A stretch of 5,413 nucleotides of DNA from Deltaproteobacteria bacterium. GTDB taxonomy: Bacteria > Desulfobacterota > Desulfomonilia > UBA1062. The translations under genes were made by a program, and so were the position numbers. Every line of letters begins with the position of its first letter. Position 1 is the stretch's first letter. The stretch is taken from contig JAGVNP010000084.1 in the NCBI GenBank assembly GCA_020053185.1, forward strand, positions 1 to 5,413, given 5' to 3'. This document shows positions 1-5,206 of the stretch, piece after piece. A model generated the notes under the pieces. The model made no database searches, was not told where the DNA came from, and saw nothing but the letters and a program-made list of their open reading frames with translations.

Positions 1-166
1 GAGCCACCTCGAACTCGAATCTGCCCCTGATAAAACTTGTTGCACATCCTCCGGGAATATTGTGCCGCTCCAGAAGGAGCGTTTTCATCCCGCCTTTTTC
101 AAGGCTCAATGCAGCAGTGAGCCCGCCGTTTCCTGCGCCGATGACTATGGCATCGTAATCAGGCAT
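1..166 (-). CDS. FAD-dependent oxidoreductase, CrtI/phytoene-desaturase-like (N-terminus only)
   Basis: Only the first 55 codons lie in the window; the gene continues past position 1. The protein opens MPDYDAIVIGAGNGG, a Rossmann-type dinucleotide-binding loop (GAGNGG, residues 10-15). An acidic residue that would hold the FAD adenosine ribose follows at the end of the second strand (LLLER, Glu33), and then IPGGCATSF (residues 37-45), the second FAD-contact motif typical of phytoene-desaturase-related amine-oxidase-fold flavoproteins (COG1233 type). The start at 166 is chosen because GGAGGA (171-176) sits 4 nt upstream; an in-frame ATG at 181 lies upstream of that site and has none of its own. 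It is the third gene of a minus-strand group, 27 bp after the stop of a 44-residue membrane protein, and is paralogous to the gene at 338-1837. The family is confident from what is visible; reaction and substrate are unknown. It could be a desaturase, saturase or another FAD enzyme of the superfamily. Confidence 0.87.
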   Translation of the reverse strand, partial: MPDYDAIVIGAGNGGLTAALSLEKGGMKTLLLERHNIPGGCATSFIRGRFEFEVA

Positions 167-193
167 ATTGTCCTCCAACATGAAAAAAATTTA

Positions 194-328
194 TCAAACA
201 AAATACCGCGGAATAAGATAGGGAACCTGACGTAAAAGCTCTTTAAAAAATCTCTTTTTTGAATCTCTCAAATTTTTGAACCCGAGAAAACCGGCCAATA
301 AAATTATAATGGCAAGGATACTTTTCAT
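194..328 (-). CDS. 44-residue cationic single-helix membrane miniprotein, unknown function
   Basis: This is an intact small ORF between two flavoprotein genes, too short for usual gene-calling cut-offs. It starts at ATG 328, with AAGGGGG (333-339) 4 nt upstream, and ends in TGA at 194-196. The stop codon of the upstream oxidoreductase (338-340) overlaps this ribosome binding site, so translational coupling is likely. The protein begins MKSILAIIILLAGFLGF, one hydrophobic stretch (about residues 4-17). A strongly basic, probably amphipathic segment follows (about 18-34, with KNLRDSKKRFFKELLR), then a proline-containing hydrophobic end (VPYLIPRYFV). Lysine plus arginine total nine against two acidic residues. 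One membrane-inserted helix with a cytoplasmic basic tail is the natural reading; a signal peptide is less likely because little would remain after cleavage. No family is recognised. The position suggests it helps the neighbouring flavoproteins at the membrane, which is inference. Coding status rests on start, ribosome site, spacing and composition. Confidence 0.65.
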   Translation of the reverse strand: MKSILAIIILLAGFLGFKNLRDSKKRFFKELLRQVPYLIPRYFV

Positions 329-332
329 GTGA

Positions 333-339
333 CCCCCTT
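333..339 (-). promoter_or_regulatory. ribosome binding site of the 44-residue gene, overlapping the upstream stop codon
   Basis: On the minus strand the order is TAA-GGGGG-TCAC-ATG: the stop of the flavoprotein gene supplies the AA of AAGGGGG. The site pairs with the 16S tail if one G:U wobble is allowed. The same AAGGGGG form, rather than AGGAGG, precedes the secreted-protein gene at 2132. This arrangement supports both the reality of the small gene and coupling to the flavoprotein gene. Confidence 0.6.
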
Positions 340-1837
340 ATTCATATTTCTCAATCAGATCTTCAGCGATCATGCCTGACGCAATTGTTGTAGGCACGCC
401 GCCTCCAGGATGTGTGGATGCGCCAACAAGGTAAAGCCCTTTTATGCTCTTTGATTTTGCAGCAGGCCTGAAGATCGTGGTGTGCGGCACATCCTGTCTG
501 AGCGCATATATTGCACCTTCGGGAGAAAGCAGCCGCTTTTCGAAATCCACAGGAGTGGAAAGCATTGCCACTTTCACATGATCGGCAAGCCCCGGGATAT
601 ATTTCTTTGACATGTACTCAATGATCCTCTCCATCAGCACAGGCTTCTCCTTGTCCCATGTGGTGCCATTAAGTTTATAAGGCCCTGGCGCCAGCGTGAG
701 GATGATCACATGACTTCCCTTTGGCGCAAGAGAAGGATCAGAACCTGATGTCCAGCTGATGATGCCGAATTGTTCATGGGGATATTGATTTTTCTTATAC
801 TGATTCCACCAGTAATCGCTCATCTCTTCCATAGGAACAGTCATCAGCGTGTGATGTCCTTCAAGCGGCGGTTCATAATCAACACCAAGATAGAACATGG
901 GTGTTGCCATTGAATACTCGTAGCTCTTCACGCCGATGAGGGCCAGCCTTGGTAGATGCTCTTCGCCTATCAGGTCAAGGTAGAGTTTTTTTGCATTGAT
1001 GTCAGATATCACAAGATCGGATGTGATCTCTGTTCCGTCAGAAAGCGCCACTCCTACTGCCTTCTTATCTTTGATGATCACCTTCTTTACAAGCGTGTTG
1101 AGTTTTACTTCCATGCCGAATTTTTTTCCGCACCGCATAAATGCTTCAGGAATGCCGATCATTCCGCCTTTGCTGTAGTGGATGCCGTCATGCTCTGACC
1201 ATGGTATCATGGCAATGTAGCCGGGGCAGAGTTCGGGCGGCAGGCCTCCGTAGAATGTCTGATAAGAAAGAGACTCTCTTATCCTTTCATCCTTGAAATA
1301 TTTTTCGATCACGTCCTGGTAGCTTGCGGCAAACATTGGCCCGTATTTGAGGAGAGCAGGCGTGCGTGCGAACATTTTAACCATATCAGCAACAGTGTTT
1401 ACAGGCGCAGTGAAAAATCCCTTGAATGCAGCATCCAGAAAACCCTGCATATGCTTGGCATACTCGAACCATCTTTTTCCATCTTCAGGGGATATTTTTG
1501 AGATTGCTTGAGCAGTGCCTTCGCTCGATATTGGATATTTGATCTTTGTCCCGTCTTTCAGGATCACGGTGTACACAGGATCGCAGGCAACAAGGTCAAC
1601 CTCTTTCCACAGAGTTGTACCAAGACGCTCGAATGCCCAGTTGATCACCTCTGCGTCTTCGATGAGGGATGCGCCGAGATCAAATAGAAATCCGTCTTTT
1701 TCAAAAGTGGAGCAACACCCTCCTATGCGATCGCTCTGCTCGATGATGAGAACTTTGCGGCCTTTCTTTGCCAGAAGAGATCCTACACTCAATCCGCCGC
1801 ATCCTGCGCCAATGATCAAGACATCATAATCGGCCAT
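338..1837 (-). CDS. FAD-dependent oxidoreductase, phytoene-desaturase/CrtI-like (499 aa)
   Basis: This is a full-length flavoprotein of the phytoene-dehydrogenase-related group (COG1233 type, amine-oxidase fold), whose members add or remove hydrogen across C-C bonds of hydrophobic substrates such as carotenoids, retinol or lipids. The N-terminus MADYDVLIIGAGCGG has the GxGxxG loop at residues 10-15. Glu33 (VLIIEQ) is placed to bind the FAD ribose, and IGGCCSTF (38-45) is the next FAD-contact motif. The C-terminus GLYLVGASTHPGGGVP (from residue 467) is the classic CrtI-type FAD-binding signature, followed by a final helix. The length of about 500 residues is usual. There is no signal peptide. 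The start at 1837 is chosen because GGGAGG (1845-1850) lies 7 nt upstream; the in-frame ATG at 1906 has no ribosome site and falls inside a likely promoter. It is the first gene of the minus-strand group and is divergent from 2132. Substrate unknown; carotenoid synthesis is only one option, as no phytoene synthase is visible. Confidence 0.93.
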   Translation of the reverse strand: MADYDVLIIGAGCGGLSVGSLLAKKGRKVLIIEQSDRIGGCCSTFEKDGFLFDLGASLIEDAEVINWAFERLGTTLWKEVDLVACDPVYTVILKDGTKIKYPISSEGTAQAISKISPEDGKRWFEYAKHMQGFLDAAFKGFFTAPVNTVADMVKMFARTPALLKYGPMFAASYQDVIEKYFKDERIRESLSYQTFYGGLPPELCPGYIAMIPWSEHDGIHYSKGGMIGIPEAFMRCGKKFGMEVKLNTLVKKVIIKDKKAVGVALSDGTEITSDLVISDINAKKLYLDLIGEEHLPRLALIGVKSYEYSMATPMFYLGVDYEPPLEGHHTLMTVPMEEMSDYWWNQYKKNQYPHEQFGIISWTSGSDPSLAPKGSHVIILTLAPGPYKLNGTTWDKEKPVLMERIIEYMSKKYIPGLADHVKVAMLSTPVDFEKRLLSPEGAIYALRQDVPHTTIFRPAAKSKSIKGLYLVGASTHPGGGVPTTIASGMIAEDLIEKYE

Positions 1838-1844
1838 AGTTTTT

Positions 1845-1850
1845 CCTCCC
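1845..1850 (-). promoter_or_regulatory. ribosome binding site that fixes the flavoprotein start at 1837
   Basis: GGGAGG on the minus strand, 7 nt before ATG 1837. It is the only good Shine-Dalgarno match between 1837 and the longer in-frame ATG at 1906, and it places the start directly before the MADYDVLIIGAG fold core expected for the family. Confidence 0.85.
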
Positions 1851-1901
1851 TTGCAAGAGTCACACACATGACAGCAACAGAGATATTTCAAGGACAATGT
1901 A

Positions 1902-1931
1902 TTCATATCATAAGAAAAAAAATATTGACAA
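1902..1931 (-). promoter_or_regulatory. predicted sigma70-type promoter for the minus-strand flavoprotein operon
   Basis: Read on the minus strand, TTGTCA (1926-1931, 5 of 6 to consensus) is followed after 18 bp by TATGAA (1902-1907, 4 of 6). A TG one base before the -10 gives an extended -10 element. The start of transcription would fall near 1895, leaving a leader of about 58 nt before ATG 1837. The -35 occupies the same bases as the plus-strand -35 at 1925-1930. This is a pattern match only. Confidence 0.4.
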
Positions 1932-1953
1932 GAAAAAAATAAGTGAGTATTAC
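1925..1953 (+). promoter_or_regulatory. predicted distal sigma70-type promoter for the plus-strand genes
   Basis: A perfect TTGACA (1925-1930) is followed after exactly 17 bp by TATTAC (1948-1953, 4 of 6). A transcript from here would have a leader of about 170 nt before ATG 2132. That leader contains a 10-bp inverted repeat (AGATTTTTCT at 1985-1994, AGAAAAATCT at 2072-2081). No riboswitch family was recognised in it. Confidence 0.45.
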
Positions 1954-2040
1954 TAACCTACGCGACAGATGTCCTCCATTGAATAGATTTTTCTTGCATA
2001 AAGGCTGGTTAAGCTGGACTTTGTATTTGGTGAGTGTTAT

Positions 2041-2070
2041 TTGCCAAACCGCAAGATTGACGGGTATTAT
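2041..2070 (+). promoter_or_regulatory. predicted proximal sigma70-type promoter for the plus-strand genes
   Basis: TTGCCA (2041-2046, 5 of 6) and TATTAT (2065-2070, 5 of 6) are separated by 18 bp. Transcription would start near 2077, giving a leader of about 55 nt before ATG 2132. This competes with the distal candidate at 1925-1953; both may be used. The right arm of the 10-bp inverted repeat (2072-2081) lies over the expected start site. Confidence 0.45.
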
Positions 2071-2115
2071 CAGAAAAATCTCAGCATGCGGTGTTATTTC
2101 ATAAAACGTTTGAAT

Positions 2116-2123
2116 AAGGGGGG
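2116..2123 (+). promoter_or_regulatory. ribosome binding site that fixes the secreted-protein start at 2132
   Basis: AAGGGGGG lies 8 nt before ATG 2132. The alternative GTG at 2123 overlaps the last G of this site and so cannot be served by it, which rules out the three-residue-longer start. Confidence 0.75.
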
Positions 2124-2131
2124 TGCATAAA

Positions 2132-3535
2132 ATGCGAAAGACATGGCTTTTTCTATCAATGCTCTTTTTCCTATGTGCGTCGAACACATGGTCAAGCGAT
2201 GTGCTCGCAAAAAAAACTCTGAACCGTTGGGTAGATCCTGTGATCATGGAGGGAAGACTCGCAGGCGATGTGATCGGCTCCCCTCTTTCTAACATACGCC
2301 TGTATTCATTCAGGGACGGCTCCTTTAAACCCATCCTGTTTCAGATCGATGAGATGACAGAAGACGGCGACTGGATACTTCCTGACGGCCCAACCCCGAA
2401 CAAAGAACTCAGCAACGGAAAGCTCGATACATGGGACAAAATAGTATTCATGGCAGATGACTCTGGCGACAGGGTTTCGAAAGATGCGTGGGTTTCAGGC
2501 TATAACAAAGGCGTTGAGATCGAGATAACTGATCCGCTCACAAAAGAAAAAGCATGGTGCTATTTATTATCCTTTGCCTCATCGGTGCCTGCAAAATCAT
2601 CCCAGCCTGATTATATCCATTACGATTATGCAACCGAGACCTTTACATCGGATTACTGGGGCGCAGAGTATATTATTACCGATGCCGGCTTGCACACCAC
2701 CTGGTATAAAAAACACTGGACTCCAAAATCATCAGGAGGAAACGGGGAGAATTATATTGATAGAGCAAAGTGCAGGGTAACCTTTAAAGCGCTTTTCGGC
2801 ACAGTTCCCATTCGATTGAATGAAGAGCAGCTTGAAAGCGATGTGCTTGCCTACAGGGTTGGGCCTGTGCGGTTGAACAAAAGATCCGAACAGTATGCCC
2901 GTATACCAGGCGGATTCAAAGCGCTTCGAGTAGTTGCTGACTGCATGTATTACCGCAATGCAGTCACTGTGCCTCTGGCAATAAATGCTCCTTTTAACAT
3001 GAATGTCTTTCTGTCATCTGCTGTTATCAGGTTTGGCACCGATCATAGCGAAGGTGCCATAGGATCAATGCTCTACAATTCCTGCAATCCCAAAGGAGCT
3101 CTTATAGACGGCAAAATGGGCGAGGCAGAAAAAAACTGGAATCCTGAGTTTGACAAGTGGAGGCTTTTGACCGGGGACTTCGGTACTTTCATGACCCGGA
3201 CCATACTCACACCTGAAATCAAAGAAAATGTAACGATCTCCATGGGCCTTATTGATGATGTCAACCAAGCATTGCCGCCTGAGGCCTACCCGGGAAGCAT
3301 CGGTTTTCTCTGGCAGGACTGGGACATCTCAAAAGCACACAAAGGAAAGTATTACATGTTCATCGAATTCTATTTTCTCCCCAATTACAAATCAGGCGAT
3401 GAGGTTCAATACATAAACTACATGGATAATGTGGTGAAAGTAAGGACAGGAAATCAGGAAGGAGACAGCCAGGCCCTTCTGCTATCCAATCTTGGCAAAA
3501 AATATAAAAGCATCAGGATAAAGAAAAAGAAGTAG
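2132..3535 (+). CDS. secreted/periplasmic protein of unknown function (467 aa)
   Basis: The protein begins MRKTWLFLSMLFFLCAS: a basic n-region, a hydrophobic core (residues 4-16) and a small-residue region, which together read as a Sec signal peptide. Cleavage is uncertain (after about residue 17, 22 or 26). The Cys at 15 does not sit in a proper lipobox, so a lipoprotein is unlikely. The mature part is rich in aromatic and charged residues with no second membrane segment, suggesting a soluble, beta-rich envelope protein. Notable motifs are KPILFQIDE (66-74) and KLDTWDKIVFMADDSGDR (97-114). From memory, similar 'FQIDE ... D.IVFMA.D.GDR' pairs occur in uncharacterised exported proteins of anaerobic Proteobacteria, but no function is known to me. 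It ends in a lysine tract (IRIKKKK). It is the first gene of the plus-strand group, 57 bp before the BKACE gene, so a role in capturing or delivering the pathway substrate is possible but is inference. Confidence 0.85.
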   Translation: MRKTWLFLSMLFFLCASNTWSSDVLAKKTLNRWVDPVIMEGRLAGDVIGSPLSNIRLYSFRDGSFKPILFQIDEMTEDGDWILPDGPTPNKELSNGKLDTWDKIVFMADDSGDRVSKDAWVSGYNKGVEIEITDPLTKEKAWCYLLSFASSVPAKSSQPDYIHYDYATETFTSDYWGAEYIITDAGLHTTWYKKHWTPKSSGGNGENYIDRAKCRVTFKALFGTVPIRLNEEQLESDVLAYRVGPVRLNKRSEQYARIPGGFKALRVVADCMYYRNAVTVPLAINAPFNMNVFLSSAVIRFGTDHSEGAIGSMLYNSCNPKGALIDGKMGEAEKNWNPEFDKWRLLTGDFGTFMTRTILTPEIKENVTISMGLIDDVNQALPPEAYPGSIGFLWQDWDISKAHKGKYYMFIEFYFLPNYKSGDEVQYINYMDNVVKVRTGNQEGDSQALLLSNLGKKYKSIRIKKKK

Positions 3536-3553
3536 TGAAGAATTTATAATTTA

Positions 3554-3569
3554 GCGGGCTTTTGCCCGC
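3554..3569 (+). other. short GC-rich hairpin between the secreted-protein and BKACE genes
   Basis: GCGGGC-TTTT-GCCCGC forms a perfect 6-bp stem with a 4-nt loop, 18 nt after the TAG stop. It is followed by ATAAAACATAA, not a T tract, on either strand, so it is a poor intrinsic terminator. It could act as a weak attenuator or as an mRNA processing or stability element. A perfect TATAAT (3545-3550) lies just upstream but has no recognisable -35, so a separate promoter here is only a weak possibility. Confidence 0.45.
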
Positions 3570-3578
3570 ATAAAACAT

Positions 3579-3587
3579 AAGGAGGTG
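3579..3587 (+). promoter_or_regulatory. strong ribosome binding site that fixes the BKACE start at 3593
   Basis: AAGGAGGTG is a near-perfect complement to the 16S rRNA tail. Its GGAGG core (3581-3585) lies 7 nt before ATG 3593. The in-frame GTG at 3587 overlaps the end of the site and is therefore not the start. Confidence 0.85.
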
Positions 3588-3592
3588 TGTAT

Positions 3593-4558
3593 ATGAAACA
3601 AGAGGATTACATATGGGATTATCGGAATCCATACGCTTGGATGCAGAAGGTAAGGGAGAACTCATTTCCTCCAATGATCATCACCTGCGCCGTCACAGGC
3701 GGCGTGCAGGGAAAAGAGATGAACGAAAATCTCCCTGAAAGCGCTGAAGAGCAAGCAGATGCGGTCTATGAGATTTACAAGGCTGGTGCGGTCTCCGTGC
3801 ATGTCCATGCGCGAGACCCGAACAATCTGTCCATGACAACTAAAAACGCAGAAGACTATTCGCGCGTAAATAAACTTATCAGGGAACGCTGTCCTGATAT
3901 CATTATCAACAACACCACAGGCGGCGGCCCATGGCTCACTATTGAAGAGAGAATGTGCTGCTTGTTTGCCGATCCAAAGCCTGACATGGCAAGCCTCAAT
4001 CTGGGGCCGTTCATGCTGAAAGTTCCGCTAAAGGACAGAAAAGAGCCCCTGCTTCATCCGCGGCCCGGATATATGTTCGATGCATGCATACCCACAGGCT
4101 ACAGCGATGTTAACATGTATGCAAAAACCATGAAGGAAAAAGGAATCAAGCCGGAGATCGAGCTTTATCATCCCGGCCAGTACTGGGTGCTTCAGGATCT
4201 TATGATGGGGGGAAATATCACGCCTCCTTACATGATCCAGTTTGTAATGGGTTTCCAGACATCCTCATTCCCTACCCCGGCAAACGTACTCGGACTCATC
4301 AATGAGCTTCCGCCGCAGTCCATGTTCTCTCTGATCGGCGTTGGCCCATACCAGCTTTCAATGAATGTGTTCTCCATAATGATGGGCGGACATATACGTG
4401 TCGGCATGGAAGACAACCTGTATTTTAAAAAAGGAGAAAAACTCAAGAGCAATGCGCAGCTCGTAACGCGCATCAAGAAGATCGCAGAGGAGATGAACCG
4501 CGAGGTAGCCACACCAAAACAGGCGCGCGAAATACTGGGGCTTCCCAAAGCGTCATAG
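3593..4558 (+). CDS. beta-keto acid cleavage enzyme (BKACE, DUF849 family), 321 aa
   Basis: BKACE enzymes are cytoplasmic Zn-dependent TIM-barrel proteins that react a beta-keto acid with acetyl-CoA to give acetoacetate and a new CoA thioester; the first known was Kce of lysine fermentation. Visible signatures are ITCAVTGG (30-37), VHVHARDP (69-76) with the Zn ligands His70 and His72, NNTTGGG (106-112), MASLNLG (132-138), PEIELY (187-192), and GGHIRVGMEDN (265-275) with the third Zn ligand Glu273 and catalytic-site Arg269 and Asp274. Aligned by eye to Kce as I remember it, Glu143 corresponds to Glu190, but Glu14 corresponds to Val38. A substrate other than 3-keto-5-aminohexanoate is therefore likely. 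There is an N-terminal extension of about 24 residues (MKQEDYIWDYRNPYAW...) before the barrel and an enlarged segment near 140-175. It follows a secreted protein and precedes a DUF35/thiolase pair across a MITE-like insert. No gene symbol is given because kce would imply the lysine substrate. Confidence 0.93.
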   Translation: MKQEDYIWDYRNPYAWMQKVRENSFPPMIITCAVTGGVQGKEMNENLPESAEEQADAVYEIYKAGAVSVHVHARDPNNLSMTTKNAEDYSRVNKLIRERCPDIIINNTTGGGPWLTIEERMCCLFADPKPDMASLNLGPFMLKVPLKDRKEPLLHPRPGYMFDACIPTGYSDVNMYAKTMKEKGIKPEIELYHPGQYWVLQDLMMGGNITPPYMIQFVMGFQTSSFPTPANVLGLINELPPQSMFSLIGVGPYQLSMNVFSIMMGGHIRVGMEDNLYFKKGEKLKSNAQLVTRIKKIAEEMNREVATPKQAREILGLPKAS

Positions 4559-4585
4559 AGACATAAATATTTCTCAATTAGGATT

Positions 4586-4594
4586 TTGTGAAAC
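4586..4594. repeat. left copy of a probable 9-bp target-site duplication
   Basis: TTGTGAAAC abuts the left end of the palindromic element. It differs by one base from TAGTGAAAC at 4713-4721, on the other side. Confidence 0.5.
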
Positions 4595-4712
4595 AGAACT
4601 TTGCGCAATTGTCATTTCGAGGAGCATAAGCGACGAGAAATCTTAACTTTATTGCATTTTCAAGATTTCTCACTTCGTTCGAAATGACCCAATAACCAAT
4701 TGTGCAAAGATC
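4595..4712. mobile_element. MITE-like palindromic repeat element with probable target-site duplication
   Basis: Nested inverted repeats fill this gap. The outer arms are CTTTGCGCAATTG (4599-4611) and CAATTGTGCAAAG (4697-4709), matching at 12 of 13. The middle arms are GTCATTTCGA (4611-4620) and TCGAAATGAC (4679-4688), perfect. The inner arms are GAGAAATCTT (4635-4644) and AAGATTTCTC (4662-4671), perfect. Directly outside lie TTGTGAAAC (4586-4594) and TAGTGAAAC (4713-4721), an 8-of-9 direct repeat that fits a target-site duplication. There is no coding capacity, so any transposase must act in trans. The core resembles GTCATT-CGAGGAG...CGACGAG-AATC hairpin repeats seen in many anaerobic bacterial genomes (from memory). 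It sits between the BKACE and DUF35 genes and, if transcribed, would fold into a long imperfect hairpin. No T tract follows it. Confidence 0.75.
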
Positions 4713-4721
4713 TAGTGAAAC
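4713..4721. repeat. right copy of a probable 9-bp target-site duplication
   Basis: TAGTGAAAC abuts the right end of the palindromic element and matches the left copy at 8 of 9 positions. The single mismatch suggests an old insertion, or a 7-bp duplication (GTGAAAC) with one or two extra bases at the right boundary. Confidence 0.5.
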
Positions 4722-4744
4722 AATTTTAAAAACAGGAGGATTGC

Positions 4745-5197
4745 ATGTCCACAACAGAGAATCTCTATTATGAAGGCAGAATCAAAGTACCCTACAAATG
4801 GAATGTGGGGCAGATCGGAAGCCAGTTCCTTGTGAATCTCAGAGACAAAAAAGAGATCTGGGGAATCAAATGTCCGAAATGTGGCAAGGTCTATGTGCCG
4901 CCAATAAAAACCTGCTGGGAATGTTTTGTTCCAACAGAAGAATGGGTAAAGCTAGGCGATACAGGAACCATTGAGTCGTTCACCGTGGCGCACTACACAA
5001 ACCAGGTCATGCCGAAAAACACGCCTGTCATCTACGCGCTAATCAAGCTCGACGGCGCAAGCGGATCTATCCTGCATCTCATAGGCGATGCTGATCCTGA
5101 AAAACTGAAAATCGGAATGAAGGTGAAAGCGGTCTTTGCGGACAACAGGACAGGTAATATCCTGGATATCAAACATTTTGCACCAATAAAGGCATAA
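4745..5197 (+). CDS. Zn-ribbon/OB-fold acyl-CoA-associated protein (DUF35 family), 150 aa
   Basis: A small cytoplasmic partner protein of thiolases and related acyl-CoA enzymes. An N-terminal helical lead (about residues 1-40) precedes a rubredoxin-like zinc ribbon with four cysteines, CPKCG (Cys43, Cys46) and CWEC (Cys57, Cys60). A C-terminal OB-fold follows (about 66-147: GTIESFTVAHY, ALIKLDGASGSILHLIG, LKIGMKVKAVF). Length and domain order match the DUF35_N plus OB_aCoA_assoc architecture. In known systems (the archaeal thiolase/HMG-CoA synthase complex, and the DUF35 domain of ChsH2 with the Ltp2 aldolase) such proteins bridge catalytic subunits or dock the thiolase-fold partner; they are not themselves known to be catalytic. 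The start ATG 4745 is preceded by AGGAGGA (4734-4740) with a 4-nt gap. The thiolase-like gene follows 9 bp after the stop, and the stop codon TAA is part of that gene's ribosome site, so the two products are almost certainly made together and probably form a complex. Confidence 0.92.
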   Translation: MSTTENLYYEGRIKVPYKWNVGQIGSQFLVNLRDKKEIWGIKCPKCGKVYVPPIKTCWECFVPTEEWVKLGDTGTIESFTVAHYTNQVMPKNTPVIYALIKLDGASGSILHLIGDADPEKLKIGMKVKAVFADNRTGNILDIKHFAPIKA

Positions 5198-5206
5198 GGA
5201 GTTTTC

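Larger units (their letters stand above)
1838..2131. other. divergent intergenic regulatory region
   Basis: This 294-bp AT-rich gap separates the minus-strand flavoprotein operon from the plus-strand genes. It contains the three promoter candidates and two ribosome sites listed separately, plus a 10-bp inverted repeat (1985-1994 and 2072-2081). A 14-codon ORF (2086-2130, MRCYFIKRLNKGGA) stops one base before ATG 2132 but has no ribosome site. No RNA gene or known riboswitch is recognised. Confidence 0.6.

Noticed and set aside
956..1829. Plus-strand ORFs of 60-104 residues opposite the flavoprotein gene
   Set aside because: Antisense shadows of a clear coding gene, with no ribosome sites or recognisable domains.
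1838..1906. 23-residue Cys-rich N-terminal extension (CCCHVCDSC) of the flavoprotein, from ATG 1906
   Set aside because: ATG 1906 has no ribosome site and lies inside a promoter candidate. ATG 1837 has GGGAGG at 7 nt and starts exactly at the family's conserved N-terminus, so the Cys pattern is most likely leader sequence read by chance.
2086..2130. 14-codon leader ORF (MRCYFIKRLNKGGA) ending one base before ATG 2132
   Set aside because: No Shine-Dalgarno site, no attenuator structure after it and no run of regulatory codons; probably chance.
2123..2131. GTG start at 2123 for the secreted protein
   Set aside because: It overlaps the AAGGGGGG ribosome site; ATG 2132 is correctly spaced and begins a normal signal peptide.
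2132..2210. Lipoprotein reading of the secreted protein (Cys15)
   Set aside because: FFLC-A does not fit a lipobox because the residue before Cys is Leu; an ordinary signal peptide is the better reading.
1903..2334. 143-residue minus-strand ORF over the intergenic region and the 5' end of the secreted-protein gene
   Set aside because: It overlaps a well-supported gene and the promoters, lacks a convincing ribosome site, and resembles no protein.
3587..3592. GTG start at 3587 for the BKACE
   Set aside because: It overlaps the AAGGAGGTG ribosome site; ATG 3593 is at the right distance.
4228..4608. 126-residue minus-strand ORF opposite the BKACE gene
   Set aside because: Antisense shadow covering the conserved end of the BKACE barrel, including the GGHIRVGMEDN region.
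4611..4688. Palindrome in the BKACE-DUF35 gap as an intrinsic terminator or CRISPR-like unit
   Set aside because: No T tract follows it on either strand, it is not part of a spaced repeat array, and its outer arms plus flanking direct repeats fit a mobile element better.
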